A stretch of DNA of 64,000 nucleotides from JALUZX01 sp964561605 (GTDB lineage: Bacteria > Planctomycetota > UBA1135 > JALUZX01): positions 61,012-125,011 of the forward strand of contig CAZLQD010000036.1 of the NCBI GenBank assembly GCA_964561605.1, read 5' to 3'. The notes under the pieces were generated by a model. That model searched no databases. It was not told the origin of the DNA and was given only the letters and a program-made list of their open reading frames with translations. Below are positions 26,422-34,494 of the stretch, in pieces. Position 1 is the stretch's first letter. Each line of letters opens with the position of its first letter. Made by a program: the position numbers and the translations under genes.

Positions 26422-27918
26422 ATGTCGCCGAAGGCAGGTTCCGGAAGGTGGAACAGCTGGTCCGGGCCGCTCCTCAGGGCGGCCCGGGCGGCCGCCGCAT
26501 TTCCTGTGTCCAGGAAACTCCTCCTTTCCTGGAGCGAGAAGAAGCTCTACCGGGTCATGGTGGAGAAAAACCCCGAAACTCGTTCCCCTGCGGCCAAGAT
26601 GGAGTCCTGGTACATGGTCCGTGCTGTGTTGCGCTCCATCGCAAGGGCCCTGGAGGAGGGGCGTTTCTCCGGCCACGTGAAGGACGTGATCCTCAGGGTC
26701 TTCCTCCGGGACGTCCTCATGGGGGACGCCCCCAGGCGGAGGCGGTACATCGAGAAGAACGGGTTCGCTCCTCCCACTTTCCTCACGATCAGCCCTTTCA
26801 AGGGGTGCAACTTGAGGTGCAAGGGCTGCTATGCGGCTTCCGGGGGGCACAGCGGGAACACCCTCGAGTATTCGATCGTCCGGAAGATTCTGGCCCAGGC
26901 CAAGGATCTCTGGGGGGCCAGGTTCTTCGTGATCTCCGGCGGGGAACCCTTTCTCTACGAAAGCGAGGGGAAGACCATCCTCGACCTCTTCGAGGAGAAC
27001 CGGGACAGCTATTTCCTGGTATACACGAACGGGACCCTCGTCGACGAGGAGACGGCCCGGAGGCTGGAGAGGGCGGGCAACGCCGCACCGGCCCTGTCCG
27101 TGGAGGGTTACCGGGCCGAGACGGACGGGAGGAGGGGGAAGGGGACCTTCGACAAGGTCCTGGCCGCCGTGGAGAGGCTTCGGGCCGCAGGGGTTCCCTT
27201 CGGCTTCTCGGGAACCATCACGAGGGAGAACGCCCCGATCTTCCTGGAGGAGAGGCTCGTGGATTTCTACTTCCACGAGCTGGGCGGGGTCTTCATGTGG
27301 CTCTTCCACTACATGCCCATCGGAAGGGAGTTCTCGGTGGAGCTCCAGCCCACGCCGGAGCAGAGGAAGGCCCTCTTCCTCAAGCAGAGAGAGTGGATCC
27401 GGCGGGGGTATTTCCTGGTGGATTTCTGGAACGACGGGATCGTCACGGACGGCTGTATCTGCGCCGGGAGGCCGGGCGGGTATTTCTACATCGACTGGGA
27501 CGGGAACGTCATGCCCTGCGTCTTCATTCCCTATACCGCCTGCAACATCAAGGAGGTCTTCGCCGCAGGGGGGACGTTGAACGACGCTTTGAGAACTTCC
27601 TTCATGGAGGACCTTCGGGCCTGGCAGAGGGACTACAGCTACCTGAAGGATTCCCTCCGGGAGATCGGGAACCAGATCACCTGCTGTCCCATCAGGGACC
27701 ACCACGCCGACTTCAGGAGGATCCTGGAGAGGAACGGCGCCCTGCCGGCCGACGAGAATGCAGCCCTCGCTTTGAAGGACCCGGGATACCTGGAGGGGAT
27801 GGAGGCCTATGGGCGGCGGATGGCCGAATTGACCGATCCCATCTGGGAGAAGGAATACCTGGCGGAGGCCCCCTCCCGGGAGGAAGAGGGGGCCCGGTCC
27901 TTCGCCGCAGGGGCCTGA
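26422..27918 (+). CDS. SPASM-type radical SAM enzyme
   Basis: A 498-residue radical SAM protein. The first ~110 residues are helical and basic and not part of the core. The cluster motif is CxxxCxxC in FKGCNLRCKGCYA, followed by FFVISGGEPFL, YTNGT and FGFSGTITREN. The C-terminal region holds more Cys in GCICAGRPGGYFYIDWDG, NVMPCVFIPYTACN and ITCCPIRDH, which suggests one or two auxiliary Fe-S clusters of the SPASM/Twitch kind. Related enzymes modify peptides, quinohemoprotein subunits or small molecules. GGGAGGTGA stands at the proper distance from the ATG. Its 4-base spacing from the B12 radical SAM gene implies one operon and probably one pathway. No precursor peptide gene was convincing in the 237 bases downstream. 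Confidence 0.85.
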   Translation: MSPKAGSGRWNSWSGPLLRAARAAAAFPVSRKLLLSWSEKKLYRVMVEKNPETRSPAAKMESWYMVRAVLRSIARALEEGRFSGHVKDVILRVFLRDVLMGDAPRRRRYIEKNGFAPPTFLTISPFKGCNLRCKGCYAASGGHSGNTLEYSIVRKILAQAKDLWGARFFVISGGEPFLYESEGKTILDLFEENRDSYFLVYTNGTLVDEETARRLERAGNAAPALSVEGYRAETDGRRGKGTFDKVLAAVERLRAAGVPFGFSGTITRENAPIFLEERLVDFYFHELGGVFMWLFHYMPIGREFSVELQPTPEQRKALFLKQREWIRRGYFLVDFWNDGIVTDGCICAGRPGGYFYIDWDGNVMPCVFIPYTACNIKEVFAAGGTLNDALRTSFMEDLRAWQRDYSYLKDSLREIGNQITCCPIRDHHADFRRILERNGALPADENAALALKDPGYLEGMEAYGRRMAELTDPIWEKEYLAEAPSREEEGARSFAAGA

Positions 27919-28117
27919 AGAGGTGGGGGGGGCTCGTTCCCCTCCCGGCCCCTGCCGGCGGGGAAGGCCCCCGGGAGGGGGGCTCCCGGCGTCCAGGCGG
28001 CCCGGGCTGGAGAACTCCGTGGCGGGGGGACGGCCCTCTTGTCCCGGGCCGGTGCGGAACGGAGCCTGCCGGGGTGTTCGGGGAGGGGAAATTCTCTGGA
28101 TCTCCCTGGGTTGGATG

Positions 28118-28139
28118 GGTAAGTAAACTCTTACTTACC
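28118..28139. promoter_or_regulatory. Palindromic operator for the TetR repressor
   Basis: A perfect 9-base inverted repeat, GGTAAGTAA (28118-28126) and TTACTTACC (28131-28139), with a 4-base ACTC centre. It lies 16 bases before the tetR start codon and is strikingly AT-rich for this genome. Size, symmetry and TTACTTAC content resemble operators of AcrR/TtgR-type repressors, so autoregulation of the efflux operon is likely. A possible promoter (TTGGAT at 28111-28116, TTACCT at 28135-28140, 18-base spacer) would overlap it. The remaining gap back to 27919 holds no visible gene. Confidence 0.75.
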
Positions 28140-28155
28140 TTTTCCCGGAGGTGCC

Positions 28156-28797
28156 ATGGGAGCTGGAGACCGCAAGGCCCGGGCGGAAAGCACCAAGGAG
28201 AAGCTTCTCGAGGCAGGCCTCGAGGTCTTTGCCGAGAAGGGCTTCGAGGGGGCCCGGGTGGAGGAGATCGCCCGCAGGGCCGGGGTGAACATCCGGATGC
28301 TCTACCACCACTTCCGCTCCAAGGAGGGGCTCTTCCTCAAGGTGGTGGAGGGAATGCACAAGGAGATCCAGGCCAGGCAGGACGCGGTCTTCCGGACCGA
28401 GGCCCCTCCCTTCGAGCTCCTCACCCAGGCAATCGAGGATCTCTTCGACTTCCTGGGGAGAAACCCTTCCTTCGTGAAGATCCTGGGATGGCTCAGCCTT
28501 TCGGGGGGGAGGCGGGGTCCTCTCCCGGAAGTGGGAAAGGACTACGCCCTCCGGGTGGTCCGGCCCAGGATGGAGGAACTGGCCCGCAGCGGGGCCTGGA
28601 ACGGGGCGGTGGATCCTCTCTTCGCCATCCTGATGTGCTGGTCTCTTTCGGTCTTCTGGTTCCTGAACAGGGGGGAATTCCACTCCATGGTGGAGGCAGG
28701 CACGCCCCTCGAGAAGGATCGTGCCTACCTGGACCAGGTCCTGGCCCTTCTCGAGGGAGGACTCCTGGGAAAGAGCTCCAAGGAGGGGAGAGAATGA
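28156..28797 (+). CDS. TetR-family repressor of the efflux operon
   Basis: A 213-residue regulator. Residues ~10-60 form the TetR helix-turn-helix (TKEKLLEAGLEVFAEKGFEGARVEEIARRAGVNIRMLYHHFRSKEGL, split here only by context), which matches the Pfam TetR_N pattern closely. The C-terminal ligand domain (~70-205) resembles the YcdC/RutR-like or TetR_C_6 type. It is the first gene of a four-gene operon with a tolC-, an hlyD- and an RND-type gene. Its TGA overlaps the next ATG (ATGA). GGAGGTG precedes its ATG, and a perfect palindrome lies 16 bases upstream of the start. It probably represses the whole operon until a toxic ligand binds. Confidence 0.92.
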   Translation: MGAGDRKARAESTKEKLLEAGLEVFAEKGFEGARVEEIARRAGVNIRMLYHHFRSKEGLFLKVVEGMHKEIQARQDAVFRTEAPPFELLTQAIEDLFDFLGRNPSFVKILGWLSLSGGRRGPLPEVGKDYALRVVRPRMEELARSGAWNGAVDPLFAILMCWSLSVFWFLNRGEFHSMVEAGTPLEKDRAYLDQVLALLEGGLLGKSSKEGRE

Positions 28798-30227
28798 AGA
28801 CCCCCCGCCTCTCCCTTCTCTTTCTTGCTGCCCCGCTCTTTCTCCACCAGGGTTGCGCATCGCCGGATCCAAGGTCCGTCCGGAAGGATGAGGCCCGCCG
28901 CTTCCGGGCCGCCCTGGAGGGCAAGGTGGAGGAAGAGAGGATTCCCCCGGGGCCTCTGACCCTGAAGGAGTGCCTCCGCCTCGCCATGAAGAGGAACTTC
29001 TCCCTCCTGGAGGCCCGGCTCAGGGCGGAGATCGCCGGGCTGGAGGCCCGGGCCCTGGAAGAGAGTCTCCTCCTTCCGAGGGTGGACGTCTCCCTGGTCC
29101 ATTCTGACCGGTCCAACAAGCCCTTGGTGGCCTCCGAGATGGGTGGGCGGGAGGTGGAGTTCCCCGTCATGGACAAGCGGATCCGGGTGATCCAGGGCCG
29201 GGTCTCCTTTCCTCTCCTGGACCTCTCCCGGTGGTTTCTTTCCGCCCAGGCGAAAAGGGGGGCCGAAGTGGGGAAGTTCCTCGTCGAGGCGGCCCGGCAG
29301 GGAGTGATCGCCGGAGTCACGGCCCGGTACGGCGCCCTGGCCGCCCTGGAGTCGGCCCTGCCTGCCTTGCAGGCCCGGGTGAAGGCCGACACTCTCGCCC
29401 TGGAGGACCAGGAGAGGAGGGTGAAGGAAGGACTGGCCCTCCCCCAGGAACGGGACCGGGCGGCCCTGGAACTGGCCCGGTCCCGGGACAGGCTGGAGAG
29501 CTTGAAGAGGGAGATTCTCCAGGCGAGGCGGGACCTGGAGCAGTTCCTGGGCTTTCCTCCCTCGGGGCGGATCCGGATCGAGCCTTCCTTCAGGGTGGAT
29601 GTGCCCCGGGGCGGGCTGGAGGATCTGGTCTTCCATGCCCTCCTGGAAAGGCCCGAGCTCTTCGCCGCCGACAGGCAGGTCCTGGCGGCAGGGGAGAAGG
29701 CCCGGGCCGCCCTGTCCGACTTCCTCCCGAAGGTCCTCCTGGACTTCGGGCTCCAGACCACGACCGACTCGGCCCAGGTCCACAAGTTCTGGGCCTTCGG
29801 AGGGCTTACGGCCCTGGTGAACCTCTTCGAGGGCTTCGCCGGGATTTCACGTTTGAAGGGGGCCCGCCGGGGGAAGGAACTCGCCCTGCTGGAGCGCCGC
29901 GAACTTTACGGAACGGTGATCCTCCAGGTGGTCCGGGCCTGGAAGGACTACAGGGACGCCCTGGAGGCCGAGGCCCGGGCACGAGAGAGCCTGGACCTGG
30001 CGGGGAAGATCGCCCGGCGGGGGAGGAGGCTCTTCAAGGAGGGCTACCTGGACCGCAAGGGGGCGGCCGCCCTGGACGCCCTCGTGGAAGGGGCGAAGGC
30101 CGCCTTGAAGGGTGCCTCGGTGAGGAGGAAGGTGGCGGCCTGCTTCCTGCGTCTCGCCGTGGGCCCGGCCGGGGACGGCCGGAAGGCGGAGAAGAAAGAG
30201 GGAAAGGACGAGGGGAAGAGGAGGTAG
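28794..30227 (+). CDS. TolC-type outer-membrane efflux channel
   Basis: A 477-residue outer-membrane factor. The signal peptide ends in LHQGC, so it may be a lipoprotein, although His and Gln before the Gly-Cys are not ideal. Two long TolC-like helical repeats follow (LTLKECLRLAMKRNFSLLEARL near residue 55; ERPELFAADRQVLAAGEKAR near 285, then LQTTTDSAQV and RVSFPLLDLSR-like strands). The Lys/Glu-rich tail is disordered. It should form the trimeric exit duct for the pump encoded downstream. Translation starts at the ATG overlapping the tetR stop, with GGAGGGG upstream. Confidence 0.88.
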   Translation: MKTPRLSLLFLAAPLFLHQGCASPDPRSVRKDEARRFRAALEGKVEEERIPPGPLTLKECLRLAMKRNFSLLEARLRAEIAGLEARALEESLLLPRVDVSLVHSDRSNKPLVASEMGGREVEFPVMDKRIRVIQGRVSFPLLDLSRWFLSAQAKRGAEVGKFLVEAARQGVIAGVTARYGALAALESALPALQARVKADTLALEDQERRVKEGLALPQERDRAALELARSRDRLESLKREILQARRDLEQFLGFPPSGRIRIEPSFRVDVPRGGLEDLVFHALLERPELFAADRQVLAAGEKARAALSDFLPKVLLDFGLQTTTDSAQVHKFWAFGGLTALVNLFEGFAGISRLKGARRGKELALLERRELYGTVILQVVRAWKDYRDALEAEARARESLDLAGKIARRGRRLFKEGYLDRKGAAALDALVEGAKAALKGASVRRKVAACFLRLAVGPAGDGRKAEKKEGKDEGKRR

Positions 30228-30231
30228 TCCA

Positions 30232-31404
30232 ATGAATCGTGCCTGGTTCCTCCTGGGGATCGCCGCGCTGTCCCTTGCGGCCTGCCGCAAGAAAAGCACC
30301 TCTCCCGGAACGGCGGGGGAGAAGGGGCCCGTGCCCGTCCTGGTCCTTCCCGCCCGGAAGGCCCGGGTGGCCCGGCGTGTGCGGGCCAGGTGCACCATCC
30401 GCTCCCGTACCCGGGTCCTGGTCTCACCCAAGGTGCCCGGCGTCCTGGAAGGGGTCTTCGTGGAGGCGGGGGACCGGGTTCAAAGAGGGGAGACCCTTCT
30501 CTTCCGGAGTGACTCCAAGGGGCCTTCCGATGCCCTCCGGGCGGCCCGGGCGGGTCTGGAGGCCGCCCGGAAGGGCGTGGCCCAGGCCGAGGCGGCCCTC
30601 TCGGCGGCCCGGGCGGCCGAGGCCAAGGCCAGGCTGGACCGGGACCGGATGAAGCGCCTCTACGAGGGGGCTTCCGCCACGAAGGACGCCTTCGAGAAGG
30701 CCCTCCTCGCCTGGGAGACGGCTGCGGCCCAGGTGAGGAGGGCCGAGGCGGCGGTGGGCCTGGCCCGGGCCCGGGTGGGGAGCGCGGAAGCCCAGGTCGC
30801 CCTGGCCGGGAAGGGCCTGCAGGATTGCACCGTCCGGGCTCCCATGGACGGCGTGGTGACGAGGAAGCTCATGGAGCGGGGGGAGATGGGGGATCCTGGG
30901 GCCCCCGTCCTCGCCCTGGAGGACCCGGGCCACCTGGAGGCGGCTGCCTTCCTCGAGGCCGCCCTCTTCGACGCGGTCCGGGCCGGAAAGACGAAAATCC
31001 GGATACTCCGAAAGGGCGAGGTCCTGTTCTCGGGCGTGATCTCCTGGAAGGCTCCTTCCGTGGATCCGGGCCTGCGGGTCTTCGAGGTTCGGGCCTACCT
31101 TCCCGAGGGATTCTCCCGGGCGGCTTCGGGGGAACTCCTCACGATGGAGGTCCTCCTGGATCCCCACGAGGCCCTTACCGTCCCCACCGGGGCGGTCGTG
31201 ATCCGCAAGGAGCGGCCTACCGTATTCGTGGTCCGCCGCGGGCGGGCCAGGCTCCTCTACTTGAAGACCGGGGTGGTGGACGGAGAGCGGACGGAGGTCC
31301 TGGAAGGCGGCTTGAAGGAAGGGGAGCCAGTCGTGGTCCGGGGCCAGGCCTTCCTCGAAGAGAACGCCCCCGTCCTGGCCCGGCCCGCAGGGAAGGGGGA
31401 GTAG
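30232..31404 (+). CDS. RND efflux periplasmic adaptor (HlyD/MFP family) lipoprotein
   Basis: A 390-residue membrane-fusion protein. The signal peptide ends in LAAC, so it is a lipoprotein anchored to the inner membrane. A lipoyl-like half domain (VLVSPKVPGVLEGVFVEAGDRVQRGETLL) is followed by a long Ala/Arg/Glu helical hairpin (~95-190), the second lipoyl half (DCTVRAPMDGVVTRKLMERGEMG), then beta-barrel and membrane-proximal domains with VPTGAVVI and GLKEGEPVVVRG. It bridges the RND pump and the TolC channel. GGAGG stands before the ATG, and it lies 4 bases after the channel gene and 2 bases before the pump gene. Confidence 0.93.
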   Translation: MNRAWFLLGIAALSLAACRKKSTSPGTAGEKGPVPVLVLPARKARVARRVRARCTIRSRTRVLVSPKVPGVLEGVFVEAGDRVQRGETLLFRSDSKGPSDALRAARAGLEAARKGVAQAEAALSAARAAEAKARLDRDRMKRLYEGASATKDAFEKALLAWETAAAQVRRAEAAVGLARARVGSAEAQVALAGKGLQDCTVRAPMDGVVTRKLMERGEMGDPGAPVLALEDPGHLEAAAFLEAALFDAVRAGKTKIRILRKGEVLFSGVISWKAPSVDPGLRVFEVRAYLPEGFSRAASGELLTMEVLLDPHEALTVPTGAVVIRKERPTVFVVRRGRARLLYLKTGVVDGERTEVLEGGLKEGEPVVVRGQAFLEENAPVLARPAGKGE

Positions 31405-31406
31405 GG

Positions 31407-34400
31407 ATGTTCCTTGCGGATGTTTCGGTAAGGAAACCCATCGCCGTCACGGCCTTCGTCCTGGCCCTCCTTCTTTTCGGCGTGAAGGAGTTCTTTTCCA
31501 TCGGCGTGGATTCCTTTCCCAGGGTGGAGATCCCCTTCATCACGGTGGTCACGGTGGATCCGGGTTCCACGCCCGAGGAGATCGAGAAGGGGGTGGCCCG
31601 TAAGCTCGAGGACGCCCTGACCTCCCTGGACGGTCTCAAGCACATGACCACGGTCTGCCGGGATTCGGTGGTCCAGATCCTGCTGGAATTCCAGCCCCAG
31701 GTGGACCTGGACACGGCGGCCTTCGACGTCAGGGAGAAGGTGGACGCCGTCCGGGCCGACCTCCCTTCCACGGCGGAGGACCCGAAGATCCTCAAGTTCG
31801 ACGTGAACGCCAAGCCCGTGCTCACCATGGCCCTCACGGGGGATCTCCCCCTGGACGAGCTCTACGATCTGGCGGACAGGAGGATCCGGGACCGCTTCAC
31901 CGTCCTCCTCGGGGTGGCCCAGGTGGAACTCCTCGGGGGGGCCGGCAGGGAGGTGGAGGTTCTCCTGGACCGGGAGAAACTGGCCGCCTCGGGGCTCACC
32001 GTCCTGGACGTGGTCCGGGCCTTGAAGGAGGGACAGGGGAAGATCCCGGCCGGCCACGTGGAAGAAGGAGAGCGGGAGATCTCGGTCGTCGTGGATTTCG
32101 AGGCCCGGGAGGTCCCGGACCTGGAGCGGATCGTCGTCGAGGACCGGAAGGGGGCCAGGGTCCGCCTGGGGGACCTGGCCCGGATCCGGCTTGGGCACAA
32201 AGAGCGCCGGCAACTCGCCTTCCTGGACGGAAAGCCCTGCATCGGCCTCAGGGTGGTGAAGAAGTCCGAGGCCAACGCCGTGAAGGTGGTGGAGAGGGTG
32301 AAGAGGGCCTTCCGGGAGGTCCGGAGGGAGCTTCCCGCCGGCGCCCGGCTGGTCTGGGTCACCGACGACGCCGATTTCATCCAGGCCTCGGTGAACGACG
32401 CCTTCGTGAACATCCTGGTGGGGGTGCTCCTCACGGCCGGGATCCTCCTCCTCTTCCTCCATGATATCCGGTCTACAGTCATCGCGGCCCTGACCATGCC
32501 CCTCTCGGTGGTGGTCACCTTCGCCGTCATGGGCTGGCTCGGATACACCTTCAACACCTCCACCCTCCTGGGGATCGGGATCTCCGTGGGCATCCTGGTG
32601 GCCAACTCCATCGTGGTCCTGGAGTCCATCCTCAAGCTCCGGGCCGGTGGGGCCGATTCGGCCGAGGCGGCCCGGTCCGGCACGGCCCAGGTTGCCCTGG
32701 CCGTCCTGGCTTCGGCGGGGACCAACGTGGTGGTCTTCGTGCCCATCGGCATGATGAGCTCCGTCGTGGGGAAGTACTTCGGTCCCTTCGCCATCACCGT
32801 GGCCGCCGCCACGGCGGTCTCCCTCCTGGTCTCCTTCACGGTGACCCCCATGCTCTCGGCCCTCCTCTTCCGGAAGAGCGCGGGCGGGTCGGGATTCCTT
32901 GGGCGTGCCTGGGACAGGCTCTACGGCGCCGTCGAGAGAGGCTACGCCTTCACCATCGGGGTCTCCCGGCGGGTTTCCCTCCTGGTGATCCTCTTGGCCT
33001 TCGGAACCCTGGCCTGGTCCCTCTACCTTGCCCGGGGGATCCACATGGATTTCGTTCCCGAGGCGGACCAGGGGAAGGTCCTGGTGCAACTGGAGTTCTC
33101 CTCTTCCCAGAACCTGGAGGAGACGGCCCGCCGGACCAGGAGGGTGGAGGAGATGCTCCTGGACCTGCCGGGCCTGGAAAGGCGGTTCACCTCCGTCGGG
33201 AAGATCGAGGGGATCCTGGGCCAGGTTTCGGAAGGAGTCTACCTGGCGGAGATCACCCTGGTCTTCCCTCCGAAGACGGCCCGGAAGAGGGGGATCCAGG
33301 AGATCCGGGACGAGATCCGCAGGAAGCTCTCGGGCCTGGAGGGTTGCCTCGTCTCGGTGGCTCTGCCGGCGGCCATAGGCGGGAGCACCAAGCCCCTGGA
33401 GATGGAGATCTCTGGGGACGACCTGGACGAGGTGGAGCGCCTCACCCTGCGGGCCGTAAAAGAGGCCGAGAGGGTGCCGGGCCTCACCGACGTGGATTCC
33501 AACGTCCGGGTCGGCCGCCCGGAGATCCGCCTCTACCCGGACCGGGCCGCCCTGGCCGACCTGGGCGTGCCCCTCTCGGCCTTCGGCCTGGCCGTCAGGG
33601 GCAACCTGGAGGGAATCAAGGCAGGCGTCTACCGCCGGGGGGACCGGACCTGGGACATCCGGGTGAAACTCGCCGTGGAGGAGGGCCGGGACCAGGTGGG
33701 GGCATTCACCTTGCCGGGCCCGGGAGGGATGCCCCTGAGGATCGCCGCCTTTTCGGAAGAGAAGATCCGGGAGTCCCGGGTCCAGATCCTGCGGGGGGAG
33801 AAGCGCAGGGTGGGGAAGGTCTTCGCCAACCTGGAGAAGGGAAAGGCCCTGGGCCTGGCGGCGGCCCAGCTCCTGGCGGAGATCGAGAAGGACGGGGGGC
33901 TCCCGCCGGGTTACCGGGTTCGCTTCCTGGGGATGCACGAGAAGATGGAGGAGGCCTCGGCCGATTTCGAGGAGGCCGGGACGGTCGCCCTGGCGCTGAC
34001 CTACCTGGTGCTTTGCGCCATCCTGGAATCCTGGCTCCTTCCCGTCCTGGTCCTTCTCACTGTGCCCCTGGCCCTGGTGGGGATGGTCTGGGGGCTGCTC
34101 CTGGCCCAGGTGAACGTGAACATCTTCGTCATGCTCGCCGGCGTGATGCTCGTTGGGCTCGTGGTGAACAACGCCATCCTCATGATCGACCGGGCCAAGC
34201 AACTCATGGCCGGAGGGACGGCGCCGGGTGACGCCATGGCCCGGGCGGCGGTGGATCGTTTCCGCCCCATCGTCATGACCTCCCTGGCGGCGGCCTTGGG
34301 GATGCTTCCCATGGCCCTCGGCAGGGGATTGGGGTCGGAGTTCCGGGCGGGCATGGGCATCGCTTCCTTGGGGGGACTCCTCGCCTCGGCTATTCTCTCC

Positions 34401-34445
34401 CTCTACGTGGTCCCGGCGGCCTGGTTTCTCTTCCACCGCCGGTGA
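31407..34445 (+). CDS. HAE1-type RND efflux pump with missing proton-relay residues
   Basis: A 1,012-residue RND permease of normal length. The N-terminus (FLADVSVRKPIAVTAFVLALLLFG) is TM1, and two large periplasmic porter regions and 12 helices are recognisable. It should export hydrophobic toxins through the adjacent HlyD and TolC proteins. The oddity is in the proton pathway. In TM4 the usual Asp-Asp (or Asp-Asn) in LVDDA/LVDNS is Ala-Asn (LVANS, A399-N400), and in TM10 the Lys of AcrB is Asn (LVVNNA, N921), the latter being common in this subgroup. Other relay residues such as the Arg of FRPIVMTS are kept. It either uses other residues or couples differently. AAGGGGGAG precedes the ATG. 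Confidence 0.93.
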   Translation: MFLADVSVRKPIAVTAFVLALLLFGVKEFFSIGVDSFPRVEIPFITVVTVDPGSTPEEIEKGVARKLEDALTSLDGLKHMTTVCRDSVVQILLEFQPQVDLDTAAFDVREKVDAVRADLPSTAEDPKILKFDVNAKPVLTMALTGDLPLDELYDLADRRIRDRFTVLLGVAQVELLGGAGREVEVLLDREKLAASGLTVLDVVRALKEGQGKIPAGHVEEGEREISVVVDFEAREVPDLERIVVEDRKGARVRLGDLARIRLGHKERRQLAFLDGKPCIGLRVVKKSEANAVKVVERVKRAFREVRRELPAGARLVWVTDDADFIQASVNDAFVNILVGVLLTAGILLLFLHDIRSTVIAALTMPLSVVVTFAVMGWLGYTFNTSTLLGIGISVGILVANSIVVLESILKLRAGGADSAEAARSGTAQVALAVLASAGTNVVVFVPIGMMSSVVGKYFGPFAITVAAATAVSLLVSFTVTPMLSALLFRKSAGGSGFLGRAWDRLYGAVERGYAFTIGVSRRVSLLVILLAFGTLAWSLYLARGIHMDFVPEADQGKVLVQLEFSSSQNLEETARRTRRVEEMLLDLPGLERRFTSVGKIEGILGQVSEGVYLAEITLVFPPKTARKRGIQEIRDEIRRKLSGLEGCLVSVALPAAIGGSTKPLEMEISGDDLDEVERLTLRAVKEAERVPGLTDVDSNVRVGRPEIRLYPDRAALADLGVPLSAFGLAVRGNLEGIKAGVYRRGDRTWDIRVKLAVEEGRDQVGAFTLPGPGGMPLRIAAFSEEKIRESRVQILRGEKRRVGKVFANLEKGKALGLAAAQLLAEIEKDGGLPPGYRVRFLGMHEKMEEASADFEEAGTVALALTYLVLCAILESWLLPVLVLLTVPLALVGMVWGLLLAQVNVNIFVMLAGVMLVGLVVNNAILMIDRAKQLMAGGTAPGDAMARAAVDRFRPIVMTSLAAALGMLPMALGRGLGSEFRAGMGIASLGGLLASAILSLYVVPAAWFLFHRR

Positions 34446-34494
34446 GAGGGACTTCTCCCCGGCGAAAGAGACAAGGTCCAGGAAGGAGGCGGGC

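Noticed and set aside
27923..28126. A 67-codon Cys-containing frame after the radical SAM pair, considered as a precursor peptide
   Set aside because: Weak ribosome-binding site, Arg/Gly/Pro-rich random composition, and it runs into the TetR operator.
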